From DATCYX01 sp963714425 (GTDB lineage: Bacteria; Chloroflexota; Anaerolineae; Anaerolineales; UBA4823), in assembly GCA_963714425.1 (NCBI GenBank), contig CAVQOI010000008.1:186001-250000 (forward strand): a DNA stretch of 64,000 nucleotides, read 5' to 3'. Below the pieces are notes generated by a model. That model did not search any database and was not told where the DNA came from. It was given only the letters and a program-made list of their open reading frames with translations. Below, in pieces: positions 16,883-25,302 of the stretch. Position numbers and translations under genes: made by a program. Position 1 is the stretch's first letter; every line of letters starts with the position of its first letter.

Positions 16883-17541
16883 ATACTCTTCTCCACATTT
16901 GCTATGTTCGTAACCACGTATGTGCAGTGGTGATCGCCATTGAGCACACAATTCACCTTTTCTGCAGGGACGGAGAGCATAGCAGAGATCAATGTCTGGT
17001 CAACCGAGCAGACTTCTGGATGGCTCTGACCGATATGGTAGTAAGGGCAGCTAATCTCGCGAATGTGGTATTCATTGCCCTTCTGTTCCCATTCCACAGT
17101 AAAGCCCTCATTCCTTAGCAATTCAGCGACGAGATCCAGGCGTTGCTCTATGTTCAGGCCGCTGATCTTGGTTTCGTATTCTGCGGCAACATCTTCAGCC
17201 ATTTGGCGGAAAAGGTTGCTAACGAGGCCTTCGGGCATAGTATCTTTGAGTTGCTCCAACAGACGGATTGTGAATCGTAAATACCTAGAAGGAAATTGTT
17301 CTAGCCCATCTTCAGTGAGGTAATATAACCGCCGTGGACGTCCTACACCATGGCGCTCCTCATCTGATGCAACCAGCCCATCTGCCTCCAGTCGCGTAAT
17401 ATGATGGCGGACAGAGATCGGGTTGATTTCTACCGCTTCAGCCAACTCATTAATGGTACAGCGTTGGCGGCTCAACAATGTTTGCAAAACGCGTTGGCGG
17501 GTGGTCTTCACTTGTTCATCGGATCCGACTTTCATATCCAT
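16879..17541 (-). CDS. SufR-like winged-helix Fe-S regulator
   Basis: A protein of about 220 residues. The winged helix has [28 protein letters not shown] and [12 protein letters not shown], the DeoR/ArsR-like pattern of SufR. The C-terminal sensor has CPYYH...VCSVD and [13 protein letters not shown], giving four cysteines suited to a [4Fe-4S] cluster. Cyanobacterial SufR represses suf genes when holo. I use the ATG at 17541: the longer frame to 17577 would start inside a consensus promoter (TTGACA-N17-TATACT) whose -10 ends seven bases before this ATG. The transcript is therefore probably leaderless. Repression of the divergent suf operon is inferred from position. Confidence 0.85.
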   Translation of the reverse strand: MDMKVGSDEQVKTTRQRVLQTLLSRQRCTINELAEAVEINPISVRHHITRLEADGLVASDEERHGVGRPRRLYYLTEDGLEQFPSRYLRFTIRLLEQLKDTMPEGLVSNLFRQMAEDVAAEYETKISGLNIEQRLDLVAELLRNEGFTVEWEQKGNEYHIREISCPYYHIGQSHPEVCSVDQTLISAMLSVPAEKVNCVLNGDHHCTYVVTNIANVEKSI

Positions 17542-17548
17542 ACCCGCG

Positions 17549-17577
17549 AGTATAGCATGCTGAATTAATTCTGTCAA
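17549..17577 (-). promoter_or_regulatory. Promoter of the SufR-like gene (leaderless)
   Basis: In minus sense TTGACA (17577-17572), a 17-base spacer and TATACT (17554-17549), close to perfect consensus. The ATG at 17541 begins seven bases after the -10 box, at the expected transcription start. Confidence 0.82.
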
Positions 17578-17648
17578 TATATAAGATTTTTATGCTAAAT
17601 ATTATTGACTTATATAAACGATCCTGCTATAATCCGAATATATAAGAT
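17576..17648. repeat. Two direct AT-rich repeats, candidate SufR-like operators
   Basis: The 12-mer AATATATAAGAT occurs at 17576-17587 and 17637-17648, exactly 61 bases apart. Each copy is followed by a similar TTTA..TAAATATT tail that leads into a TTGAC -35 box. The ends AATAT and ATATT are mutually inverted. The first copy abuts the divergent sufR -35. The placement suggests one regulator controlling all three promoters. Confidence 0.6.
17605..17633 (+). promoter_or_regulatory. suf promoter P1
   Basis: TTGACT (17605-17610), a 17-base spacer and TATAAT (17628-17633), just after the first AATATATAAGAT repeat. It lies about 130 bases before sufC. Confidence 0.75.
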
Positions 17649-17662
17649 ATTTAGTATAAATA

Positions 17663-17691
17663 TTGACGGAACACGTTCAGGCTGCTATAAT
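17663..17691 (+). promoter_or_regulatory. suf promoter P2
   Basis: TTGACG (17663-17668), a 17-base spacer and TATAAT (17686-17691), just after the second repeat. Its leader of about 65 bases contains CCATATGTGAATATGG-type symmetry. An AAAGGAG ribosome-binding site precedes the sufC ATG. Confidence 0.8.
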
Positions 17692-17763
17692 TGGCATCTT
17701 GAAAACTAAGATCCATATGTGAATATGGCCCCAAGGAAAAACTGATAAAGGAGTTCCAAATAT

Positions 17764-18537
17764 ATGTCTGAGCTTTCCATTCGCAATTTGCATGCCAGTA
17801 TCGATGGGAAAGAAATATTAAAGGGAGTAGATCTAACTATCCGGCAGGGTGAAGTGCATGCCCTGATGGGTCCAAACGGGACAGGCAAGTCTACTCTGGC
17901 ATATGCACTGATGGGCCACCCATCATACGAATGTACGGAAGGCGAGGTTATGTTCAAAGGCAAGAACATCATCGAGCTGGAAGCAGATGAGCGTGCCCAT
18001 CTGGGCCTTTTTCTGGCATTCCAGTACCCGGTAGCCATCCCAGGAGTCTCCGTAGCGAATTTCTTGCGCTCAGCCTTGAATGCTCGGCGCAAGGTTGATA
18101 ATCCAGAAGATAAAGGCATCCCTGTTCCGGAATTTCGCAAGCTTCTCAAGGAGCGCATGAATTTATTAAAAATGGATCACAGCTTTGCCGGTAGGTACTT
18201 GAATGAAGGATTTTCCGGCGGTGAGAAGAAAAGGGCGGAGATCCTGCAAATGGCAACTTTGCAACCCGAAATTGCAATCCTGGACGAGACCGATTCAGGT
18301 CTGGATATCGATGCACTGCGCATAGTCTCCGATGGCGTAAACACCTTGCGGAGTACTGATCTGGGTGTTTTGGTCATCACACACTATCAGCGCATCTTGA
18401 ATTACATCAAGCCGGAGTTTGTACATATCATGATGGACGGGCGTGTGGTTGAGTCAGGTGGCCCCGATCTGGCGTTACATCTTGAGGAGCACGGTTATGA
18501 CTGGTTGAGGGGAAAAGTTGAAGCTGAACCAGCTTAA
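17764..18537 (+). CDS. sufC: Fe-S cluster assembly ATPase SufC
   Basis: A 257-residue ABC-type ATPase. It has Walker [10 protein letters not shown] about residue 37, a Q-loop in [13 protein letters not shown], the SufC-specific signature [15 protein letters not shown] and Walker [18 protein letters not shown]. It energises the SufBCD scaffold that builds Fe-S clusters. It is first in the operon sufC-sufB-sufD-orf95-sufS-sufU-Rieske, 12 bases from sufB. Confidence 0.97.
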   Translation: MSELSIRNLHASIDGKEILKGVDLTIRQGEVHALMGPNGTGKSTLAYALMGHPSYECTEGEVMFKGKNIIELEADERAHLGLFLAFQYPVAIPGVSVANFLRSALNARRKVDNPEDKGIPVPEFRKLLKERMNLLKMDHSFAGRYLNEGFSGGEKKRAEILQMATLQPEIAILDETDSGLDIDALRIVSDGVNTLRSTDLGVLVITHYQRILNYIKPEFVHIMMDGRVVESGGPDLALHLEEHGYDWLRGKVEAEPA

Positions 18538-18549
18538 TGGAGGTAGGTA

Positions 18550-19956
18550 ATGAGTACAGATGCTGCAATCTTAGAGGATATTGGCGAATATAAATTTGGT
18601 TTCAGCGACCCCGAGAATTATGTATTTAAATCCCGGAGAGGCCTGGATCGGCAAGTAGTCGAAGAGATCTCGCACATGAAGGGCGAGCCGCAGTGGATGC
18701 TGGATTTCCGCTTGAAGGCTCTTGAGCACTTCCAGAAACGTCCCATGCCTACGTGGGGTGGCGATCTTTCCACTTTAGACCTGGATAATATCTTCTTTTA
18801 CGTGAAGCCATCGGATGCTGAATCAAAGTCGTGGGACGATGTCCCTGAGACGATTAAGAACACTTTCGACAAGCTTGGCATCCCGGAAGCAGAGCGCAAG
18901 TTCCTGGCAGGTGTGGGGGCGCAATACGAATCTGAGATGGTGTACCACAAAATCCAAAAACACCTGGAGGATCAGGGTGTTATTTTCCTCAGCATTGAAG
19001 ACGGTTTGCGGAAGCACCCTGACCTGTTCCGCAAGTACTTCAGCACGGTGATTCCGATTGAGGATAATAAGTTTGCCGCCTTAAATAGCGCTGTCTGGTC
19101 TGGAGGTTCATTCATCTACATACCTAAGGGTATCAAGGTGGATTTACCGCTGCAGGCATATTTCCGGTTGAACCTCGCAAATATTGGGCAGTTCGAGCGC
19201 ACCCTGATTATTGCTGATGAGGGCTCCCAAGTCCACTACGTCGAAGGGTGTACAGCTCCTATCTATACAACCGATTCCTTTCACAGTGGAGTGATTGAGA
19301 TTGTGGTGAACGCCGGCGCACGTGTGCGCTATACCACCATTCAGAATTGGTCTACGAATGTATACAACCTGGTTACGCAGCGAGCTCTGGTTTATGAAGG
19401 CGCCACGATGGAATGGGTGGATGCTAACCTTGGCTCAAAGTTAACCATGAAATACCCGTCCACTTACTTACTCGGTCCTCGCGCCCATGGAGAAATTCTA
19501 TCCATGGCGTTCGCTGGGAAGGGGCAGCATCAAGACGCCGGAGGCAAAGCCATCCACTTCGCCCCCCACACCACCAGCAAGATCACGTCCAAGTCGATCA
19601 GCAAGGGTGGCGGGCGCGCTTCTTATCGCGGCTTGCTCAAGGTTCATAAGGAGGCGGAGGACTCGCGCTCCAATGTGGTCTGCGATGCACTATTGCTGGA
19701 TGAACATTCGCGTTCGGATACTTACCCCTACATCGAAATCGATGCCGAAGATGTGACTATCGGTCACGAGGCGTCCGTATCCAAGGTTGGGGAGGAGCAG
19801 CTTTTCTACTTGATGAGCCGTGGTCTGACGGAAGAAGAGGCCACAACAATGGTGGTCTCCGGATTTATCGAACCACTGGTAAAAGAATTGCCAATGGAAT
19901 ATGCGATTGAGATGAACCGCCTGATTCAATTACAAATGGAAGGATCAATTGGCTGA
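18550..19956 (+). CDS. sufB: Fe-S cluster scaffold protein SufB
   Basis: A 468-residue SufB. Family landmarks are [18 protein letters not shown] at the start, the beta-helix segments [16 protein letters not shown] and [21 protein letters not shown] with its conserved Cys, and the C-terminal [13 protein letters not shown]. It forms the SufBC2D scaffold on which nascent clusters assemble; sufD follows with an overlap of a few bases. An Fe-S-rich host (CODH/ACS, radical SAM, MetV) would rely on this system. Confidence 0.97.
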   Translation: MSTDAAILEDIGEYKFGFSDPENYVFKSRRGLDRQVVEEISHMKGEPQWMLDFRLKALEHFQKRPMPTWGGDLSTLDLDNIFFYVKPSDAESKSWDDVPETIKNTFDKLGIPEAERKFLAGVGAQYESEMVYHKIQKHLEDQGVIFLSIEDGLRKHPDLFRKYFSTVIPIEDNKFAALNSAVWSGGSFIYIPKGIKVDLPLQAYFRLNLANIGQFERTLIIADEGSQVHYVEGCTAPIYTTDSFHSGVIEIVVNAGARVRYTTIQNWSTNVYNLVTQRALVYEGATMEWVDANLGSKLTMKYPSTYLLGPRAHGEILSMAFAGKGQHQDAGGKAIHFAPHTTSKITSKSISKGGGRASYRGLLKVHKEAEDSRSNVVCDALLLDEHSRSDTYPYIEIDAEDVTIGHEASVSKVGEEQLFYLMSRGLTEEEATTMVVSGFIEPLVKELPMEYAIEMNRLIQLQMEGSIG

Positions 19957-21316
19957 TATGGCGACCCGTAGTGTAGTAACTCGAGGACGGCGCGTCGAGC
20001 GCCCAGTTTCCCGGGAATTTGCATTCACCCGCGAGATGATTCCCGCTCTCCTGGATGGTTCGGATTCCCCAACGTTCTTTCGTGAATATCGCCAGCATGC
20101 CTGGGAGTCTTTCCAGCAACTGCCTATGCCCACAACGTCGGACGAGCCATGGCGACGCACAGACATTCGCAGCTTGCAGGCAGGTGCTTTTCGGCTGCCT
20201 GAATCCGGCGCATACAAATCATTGCCAGGCGTGCCGACGGAATATTTACGGTCAATCGTTGGTGAGCGGCATGGTGGGCAGATCGTATTGTTACCCGGTA
20301 AAGAGGCGCAGGTTGAGCTGGATCCCGAGCTGGCTGCTCAGGGTGTTATCTTCACAGACCTTTTGACGGCAGAGAGAAAGCACCCTGATGTGTTGAAAAT
20401 GATATTGGGTCAGGTAGTCCGACCTGATGAGGGCAAGTTCGCAGCGCTAACGGCATCCCTGGCGCAATCTGGGATTCTTCTCTACATCCCGCGCAACCTG
20501 CAATTAGAAGCTCCTCTGCAAAGCTTGTTGTGGGGTCCGGGCACCAATCTGGCCCATTTCTCCCACATTCTGGTGTGGGTCGAGCCAGGTGCATCGGTGA
20601 CCTACATGCATGAGACAGCTTCTCATACCGAGACCGATGGGCAGACTTTGCACGGAGGCATCGTTGAGATGCACGTTGGTGAAGGCGCAAACCTGCGTTT
20701 CGTCGAGCTGCAATCCTGGGGGGAGCATGTGTGGAATTTCAGCCATGAGCGAGCCCGCGTTGATCGCGATGCAAGCCTGGATTGGATATTTGGAGCGGTT
20801 GGTACCCACTTAACCAAAAATTTTTCCGATCTGGACCTGATCGGTCAAGGTGCCGTGGGACGAATGTCTGGCTTCTATTTCACTGATGGTGTCCAGCATC
20901 TGGACCACGATACTCAACAAAATCATCTTGCACCGAACACGACAAGCGATTTACTGTTTAAGGGCGCCCTGAAAGATCGTAGCCGATCTGTTTGGCAAGG
21001 AATGATCTATGTAGCGCCGGGAGCACAGAAGACTGATGGATACCAGGCTAACCGCAATTTGACACTCAGTCCAACTGCCCGCGCCAACTCAATCCCCGGA
21101 TTGGAGATTTTGGCGGATGATGTGCGTTGCACCCATGGCGCCACAGTAGGAAAGATCGACCCAGATCAGGTCTTTTACCTGCGCAGCCGTGGGATCCCTT
21201 ACACAGAGGCAGAACGCTTGATCGTTGAAGGCTTTTTTGATCCGATCATGCAGCGCATCCCATTCGAAGGCGTACGAACGCGCTTCCAGGATGCCATTCA
21301 CGAAAAAATGGTATAA
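19949..21316 (+). CDS. sufD: Fe-S cluster assembly protein SufD
   Basis: A 455-residue SufB paralogue with the same beta-helix core ([36 protein letters not shown]) and a SufD-type C-terminus ([19 protein letters not shown]). It heterodimerises with SufB. The start is either the TTG at 19949, five bases after GGAAGG and overlapping the sufB stop, or the ATG at 19958. I favour the TTG for its spacing. A 110-base gap follows with an 8-bp hairpin (AGCAAGCC/GGCTTGCT, 21366-21391). Confidence 0.94.
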   Translation: MADMATRSVVTRGRRVERPVSREFAFTREMIPALLDGSDSPTFFREYRQHAWESFQQLPMPTTSDEPWRRTDIRSLQAGAFRLPESGAYKSLPGVPTEYLRSIVGERHGGQIVLLPGKEAQVELDPELAAQGVIFTDLLTAERKHPDVLKMILGQVVRPDEGKFAALTASLAQSGILLYIPRNLQLEAPLQSLLWGPGTNLAHFSHILVWVEPGASVTYMHETASHTETDGQTLHGGIVEMHVGEGANLRFVELQSWGEHVWNFSHERARVDRDASLDWIFGAVGTHLTKNFSDLDLIGQGAVGRMSGFYFTDGVQHLDHDTQQNHLAPNTTSDLLFKGALKDRSRSVWQGMIYVAPGAQKTDGYQANRNLTLSPTARANSIPGLEILADDVRCTHGATVGKIDPDQVFYLRSRGIPYTEAERLIVEGFFDPIMQRIPFEGVRTRFQDAIHEKMV

Positions 21317-21427
21317 AATACCTTTTGATTCCGTTACAGGCGAGCGGTGGGGATTAATTGCTTATAGCAAGCCTACCAAGGTCGGCTTGCTTGTAGCGCT
21401 TCATACAGATAGGTTCAGGAGGCGGAG

Positions 21428-21715
21428 TTGACAGAGCTCCATTTTAAAACGACTCCCGACGGGGTCGAAGCGTATCACGTAGGTGATTACGTTGAAGTAT
21501 TATGCGATCACGAGAAGGACGGAAATCGCGTGCGCGATTGGCTGGTGGGAACTGTGGTGCAAGTCGATTCAAAGATGATCGCGGTTCAATTCCAGGAAAA
21601 TGTATACCTCACAGATGGTTGGATGGTACCCGATCACGTCCTGTGGTGTCCGAAAAACTCATCCAATATCCGCATTGCACGTCGCAGAAAACGACCTCGC
21701 CCGCGTATTCGCTAA
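21428..21715 (+). CDS. Uncharacterised 95-residue protein inside the suf operon
   Basis: A small protein starting at a TTG with a strong AGGAGG site ten bases upstream. Residues 15-70 look like a small SH3-like or KOW-like beta barrel (HVGDYVEVLCDHE, WLVGTVVQVDSKMIAVQF, VYLTDGWMVPDHVLW). The last 15 residues are very basic (RRRKRPRPRIR), suggesting nucleic-acid or acidic-protein binding. It sits between sufD and sufS on the same strand, so a part in cluster assembly or its control is plausible. No family is recognised. Confidence 0.7.
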   Translation: MTELHFKTTPDGVEAYHVGDYVEVLCDHEKDGNRVRDWLVGTVVQVDSKMIAVQFQENVYLTDGWMVPDHVLWCPKNSSNIRIARRRKRPRPRIR

Positions 21716-21752
21716 GAACATCTGCCCACTTCGGAGGGATAAGTACACCCTT

Positions 21753-23000
21753 ATGGTCAGCGATAAAAACAGCAATTTGGATGTCGCAAAAATACGCGAA
21801 GATTTTCCGATTCTGGCGAGACAGGTACGTCCGGGAGTTCCGCTGACCTACCTAGACTCTACTGCTACTAGCCAAAAACCTTTCGCCGTCATACAGGCGA
21901 TGGATGAGTACTATAAGCACTCGAATGCCAACATACACCGGGGTATCCATACTCTGGCAGAGGAATCCACCGCAGCATACGAAGAAGCACGCAAGCGTGT
22001 GGCTGACTTCATTAACGCTCCCTCCGCTCGCCAGATAATCTTCACACGAAATGCCACTGAAGCGATCAACCTTGTAGCCTTTGCCTGGGGGCGGGCGAAC
22101 ATGAAGAAAGGCGACGTCGTGGTGCTTACCGAGATGGAACACCACTCTAACCTGGTACCATGGCAAATGCTGGCTGGCGAGCTTGCTCTGCGCCTGGAGT
22201 TTATCCCAGTGACCCAGACGGGTATTCTCGATATGGAAGCTTACTCGAGTCTGCTCGAATTGCAGCCACGTATGGTAGCCTTCACGCATATGTCGAACGT
22301 GCTTGGGACGATCAATCCTGCCGGTGAAATCGTCTCGTTAGCCCACAAAGCAGGCGCGCTGGTTCTTATCGATGGAGCGCAGTCGGTACCCCACTTCTCT
22401 GTGGATGTTCAGGCATTGGATGTGGATTTCTTAGCCTTTTCAGGGCATAAGATGTGCGGACCTAGTGGAATTGGCGTCCTCTATGGGAGGAAAGCCATCC
22501 TCGAAGCCATGCCACCCTTCTTGGGCGGCGGGGATATGATCAAGCGAGTACACTTGCGCTCGTTTGTTCCCAACGAAATCCCCTATAAATTTGAGGCAGG
22601 CACACCTGCAATCGCTGAAGCGGTGGGGTTGGGGGAAGCGGTGAGCTATCTCTCCGGCGTGGGCATGGACGCTATAGCCAGGCACGAGCGTGAGATCATT
22701 GAATACGCTCTCGAGCGGTTGGAGGAAATTCCGGGCATTAGCAACTTTGGACCAAGTGCCGAACACAAAGGCGGTGTGGCCTCCTTTACGTTAGACGGTG
22801 TTCACCCGCATGATATCTCACAAATCCTGGATTTGGATGGCATCGCCATCCGAGCTGGGCATCACTGCGCCATGCCTTTGCACGAGAAGTTCAATTTGCC
22901 TGCGACTTCACGCGCGAGCTTTTATTTATATAATTCCTTCGAAGAGGTTGATCGTCTGGCTGAATCTCTTTATAAAGTAAAGAACATCTTTCAGGTTTAG
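21753..23000 (+). CDS. sufS: Cysteine desulfurase SufS
   Basis: A 415-residue class II cysteine desulfurase. It has LTYLDSTATSQKP near the start, the PLP-lysine region FLAFSGHKMCGPSGIGVLYG about residue 225, and the catalytic cysteine in IRAGHHCAMPLHEKF about residue 370. It supplies persulfide sulfur, normally passed to SufU. I use the ATG at 21753. The open frame extends further upstream but overlaps the preceding 95-residue gene, and the SufS family begins near this ATG. Confidence 0.95.
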   Translation: MVSDKNSNLDVAKIREDFPILARQVRPGVPLTYLDSTATSQKPFAVIQAMDEYYKHSNANIHRGIHTLAEESTAAYEEARKRVADFINAPSARQIIFTRNATEAINLVAFAWGRANMKKGDVVVLTEMEHHSNLVPWQMLAGELALRLEFIPVTQTGILDMEAYSSLLELQPRMVAFTHMSNVLGTINPAGEIVSLAHKAGALVLIDGAQSVPHFSVDVQALDVDFLAFSGHKMCGPSGIGVLYGRKAILEAMPPFLGGGDMIKRVHLRSFVPNEIPYKFEAGTPAIAEAVGLGEAVSYLSGVGMDAIARHEREIIEYALERLEEIPGISNFGPSAEHKGGVASFTLDGVHPHDISQILDLDGIAIRAGHHCAMPLHEKFNLPATSRASFYLYNSFEEVDRLAESLYKVKNIFQV

Positions 23001-23005
23001 AATCA

Positions 23006-23401
23006 ATGGACGATCTCTACCGCGAGCTGATAATCGATCGTTATAAGAATCCTCTGTTCCGCGGCCACCTGGATCCGCACGACATCTCCTTCGAGGATGA
23101 CAACCCCTTATGCGGGGATCACGTGCGCATCGAATTACTTGTCGATGAAAATGGCACGGTGAAGGATGCAGTATTCGATGGCCATGGCTGCGCGATCTCA
23201 CAAGCATCTGCCGACTTATTGGTTGAATTGGTCATCGGAAAACCACTGGAAGAGATCAAAGAACTGAGTAAAGAAGACATCCTGGAGTTGCTTGGGATCG
23301 AGCTGGGTCCGGTTCGCCTGAAGTGTGCCTTGCTTTCCTTAAAGGTGCTCAAAGCTGGGGTGTATGGCTTGGGCGAGGCCAGCGATGAGCTGGTGGAATA
23401 A
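23006..23401 (+). CDS. sufU: SufU sulfur-transfer protein
   Basis: A 131-residue IscU/SufU-fold protein with LYRELIIDRYKNP at the start and the three conserved cysteines in NPLCGD, GHGCAIS and RLKCALL. The insertion before the third Cys is typical of SufU rather than IscU. It is the zinc-dependent sulfur acceptor for SufS, which it follows by five bases. Confidence 0.95.
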   Translation: MDDLYRELIIDRYKNPLFRGHLDPHDISFEDDNPLCGDHVRIELLVDENGTVKDAVFDGHGCAISQASADLLVELVIGKPLEEIKELSKEDILELLGIELGPVRLKCALLSLKVLKAGVYGLGEASDELVE

Positions 23402-23424
23402 TCGATTGGAGACAATAATCTGCT

Positions 23425-23772
23425 ATGTTTAATTATAAAGTCCTTAATCCAGACGAATGTGAATATGTAAGCGTGGCGGCCGCCAGTGAGCTGCCGCCCG
23501 GTGAGCGTCTTTTCATCGAGATCGACGAGAGTTCCGTAGTGCTGTTTAATATCGGAGGGAATTTATTTGCAATCGGCGACCTATGCACACATGACGACGG
23601 GCCTTTAGGGGATGGCGACCTGGAAGGTATGGAGGTAATTTGCCCGAGGCATGGGGCGCGCTTTGATGTTCGTACTGGCAAAGTGCTTGCTCTGCCAGCG
23701 GTAGAGGATATCCCTGCATATCCAATTCGGGTCGTTGATGGAGATATCCAGATCGGTGTCCCTGCTGCTTAG
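23425..23772 (+). CDS. Rieske-type [2Fe-2S] ferredoxin
   Basis: A 115-residue protein with a Rieske cluster motif, CTHDD (CxH) about residue 54 and CPRHG (CxxH) about residue 73, in a soluble beta-sandwich. There is no membrane anchor, so it is a small electron carrier like non-haem dioxygenase ferredoxins. It is last in the suf operon and overlaps the convergent methyltransferase gene by four bases. It may deliver electrons for cluster assembly, which is inference from position. Confidence 0.9.
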   Translation: MFNYKVLNPDECEYVSVAAASELPPGERLFIEIDESSVVLFNIGGNLFAIGDLCTHDDGPLGDGDLEGMEVICPRHGARFDVRTGKVLALPAVEDIPAYPIRVVDGDIQIGVPAA

Positions 23773-24539
23773 CTCCTAGGCACCTTTCCCGAAGCGTAAA
23801 AAGTCGGCACGTATAGGATACGCTCGCCTGCCTGCCAGGCGAGCCAGTCCTGCGATTTTATTACTTCCAGATCAATATGCTCGCTGGCTAGGTGCGCGAG
23901 ATCCGCCTCAAGCACATCCCATTCTGACTCCCACTCTTCAAGGCTTGGAGGAGCAGCCCACTGACCTCCTAAGACCCCGCTCTCAATCTCTAATAAACCT
24001 GCCTTTTGGAATAAGCCTGCCAGCTTGCGCCCTAAGAGGGGATCGGCTCGCTGGCGGAGCAAAGATTGTCGTTGTATCTCTCCCAGGCGTATGAAATCGT
24101 GCGGATAGTCGATGCGCCCGCCGTAGTCTGGCTCTGCCAGGGCGAGCACCATCCCGCCGGGGCGTACCACGCGAGACATCTCTCCTAAAACCCGTGAAGG
24201 CTGATCGACCCACAGGAGCAGGTAGTGGCAGACAGCAATATCGATTGCTTGGGATGGGAATGGGATGTGGTGCGCGTCAGCCTGGATAAAAATCCCTTGT
24301 GGGAATTGGTCTGAGGCTAGAATGAGGCTGCCCAAATTGATATCCAACCCAAAAACCTTGCCCTGCGTGCTCGCCAGGAGCTCAGGTAAGAGTGCTCCGG
24401 GGCCGCAGCCAACGTCCAGCACACGCTGGGATTCACCCAAATGATATTTTGAGTACAGGTATTGCCGCAGGTCACGCGTCCAACGTGCTTGCTGAATATA
24501 CCGTGCCTGCCATTGTTCACTGGATAAACCGCTTCCCAT
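23769..24539 (-). CDS. Class I SAM-dependent methyltransferase
   Basis: A 256-residue Rossmann methyltransferase with motif I VLDVGCGPGALLPEL about residue 40, VFGLDINLGSL, the acidic motif GIFIQADAHHIPF, and IDIAVCHYLLLWVDQP. The C-terminal half is less conserved. This is the Methyltransf_11/25 type; the substrate is not indicated. The gene is divergent from the SpoU-type methyltransferase, with a 23-base gap containing the latter's -10 box. Confidence 0.85.
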   Translation of the reverse strand: MGSGLSSEQWQARYIQQARWTRDLRQYLYSKYHLGESQRVLDVGCGPGALLPELLASTQGKVFGLDINLGSLILASDQFPQGIFIQADAHHIPFPSQAIDIAVCHYLLLWVDQPSRVLGEMSRVVRPGGMVLALAEPDYGGRIDYPHDFIRLGEIQRQSLLRQRADPLLGRKLAGLFQKAGLLEIESGVLGGQWAAPPSLEEWESEWDVLEADLAHLASEHIDLEVIKSQDWLAWQAGERILYVPTFYASGKVPRS

Positions 24540-24549
24540 GTGTGAAGAT

Positions 24550-24555
24550 TATAAT
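24550..24555 (+). promoter_or_regulatory. -10 box of a leaderless promoter
   Basis: TATAAT at 24550-24555 is followed by seven bases and then the ATG at 24563, so the transcript would begin at or next to the start codon. No convincing -35 is visible. The geometry matches that of the SufR-like gene. Confidence 0.55.
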
Positions 24556-24562
24556 TGAAACT

Positions 24563-25228
24563 ATGGATGGAACCAATCGCTACGAGATACGCCAGTGTGT
24601 TCGTTCTAGCTGTAGCCTGCGTTTTCCCGTGGTGGACCACCCGCCTGACGGAGATCGGTGCCCGCGCTGCGGCGCTTCCACACGCCCGGTGCTTGCCGGC
24701 TCTTTGGAGAGAGAACACATTCAACCAAAGGGCATTGCGAATAATCTACACCTGGAAGTACTCTTGGATAACCTGCGCAGCGCCTGGAATGTTGGTTCCA
24801 TATTTCGAACTGGCGATGGGATGGGGATACGCGGGTTGCACCTGTGCGGGATGACCCCAACTCCAGACAACCCCAAAGTTGCTAAAACCTCCCTGGGGGC
24901 TGAGCGAAGCGTGCCTTGGTGGTACTACGCCGATGGTTTGAGCGTGGCGCATTCCCTAATAGAGCAGGGATATAGTTTGTGGGCTCTCGAGCACGATGAA
25001 CGGGCGGTCTCGTTAGTGGACGGGGAGATCCCACTTACAGTTGGGAAGATCGGTCTGGTTGTGGGTAATGAGATTACAGGTGTAGATCCTGGCATCCTGG
25101 CTCTATGCGAGCGAGTGGTCTTCATCCCCATGCAGGGTGTTAAGCGCTCCTTGAATGTCGCAGTGGCGTTTGGCATCGCAGTTGCATTGCTCTATTCAAG
25201 GTCAATTGGTGTTCCAGAGAAAAAGTGA
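24563..25228 (+). CDS. SpoU/TrmH-family RNA methyltransferase with zinc ribbon
   Basis: A 221-residue protein. A zinc ribbon occupies residues 1-45 (CVRSSC and CPRCG). A SPOUT domain follows with LDNLRSAWNVGSIFRTGDG, ALVxGNE-like GLVVGNEITGV and the knot motif IPMQGVKRSLNVAVAFGIA. These enzymes 2'-O-methylate tRNA or rRNA. The start at 24563 is chosen because an ATG there lies at the expected transcription start and the zinc ribbon follows at once. Target RNA unknown. Confidence 0.87.
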   Translation: MDGTNRYEIRQCVRSSCSLRFPVVDHPPDGDRCPRCGASTRPVLAGSLEREHIQPKGIANNLHLEVLLDNLRSAWNVGSIFRTGDGMGIRGLHLCGMTPTPDNPKVAKTSLGAERSVPWWYYADGLSVAHSLIEQGYSLWALEHDERAVSLVDGEIPLTVGKIGLVVGNEITGVDPGILALCERVVFIPMQGVKRSLNVAVAFGIAVALLYSRSIGVPEKK

Positions 25229-25251
25229 TGCGGGCGTTTTACGCCCGCATC
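25227..25251 (-). terminator. Hairpin terminator for the radical SAM operon
   Basis: A 10-bp perfect stem (GATGCGGGCG / CGCCCGCATC) with a 5-base loop. In minus sense it is followed by ACTTTTTC, so it terminates the minus operon. Its first bases overlap the stop of the convergent plus-strand gene. Nearly the same stem ends the sugar-transport operon at 58361-58387. Confidence 0.8.
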
Positions 25252-25302
25252 CTGTATTGGAATAAATTGCACCTTCCCACGCACGTACTTACGGGGTACA
25301 AG

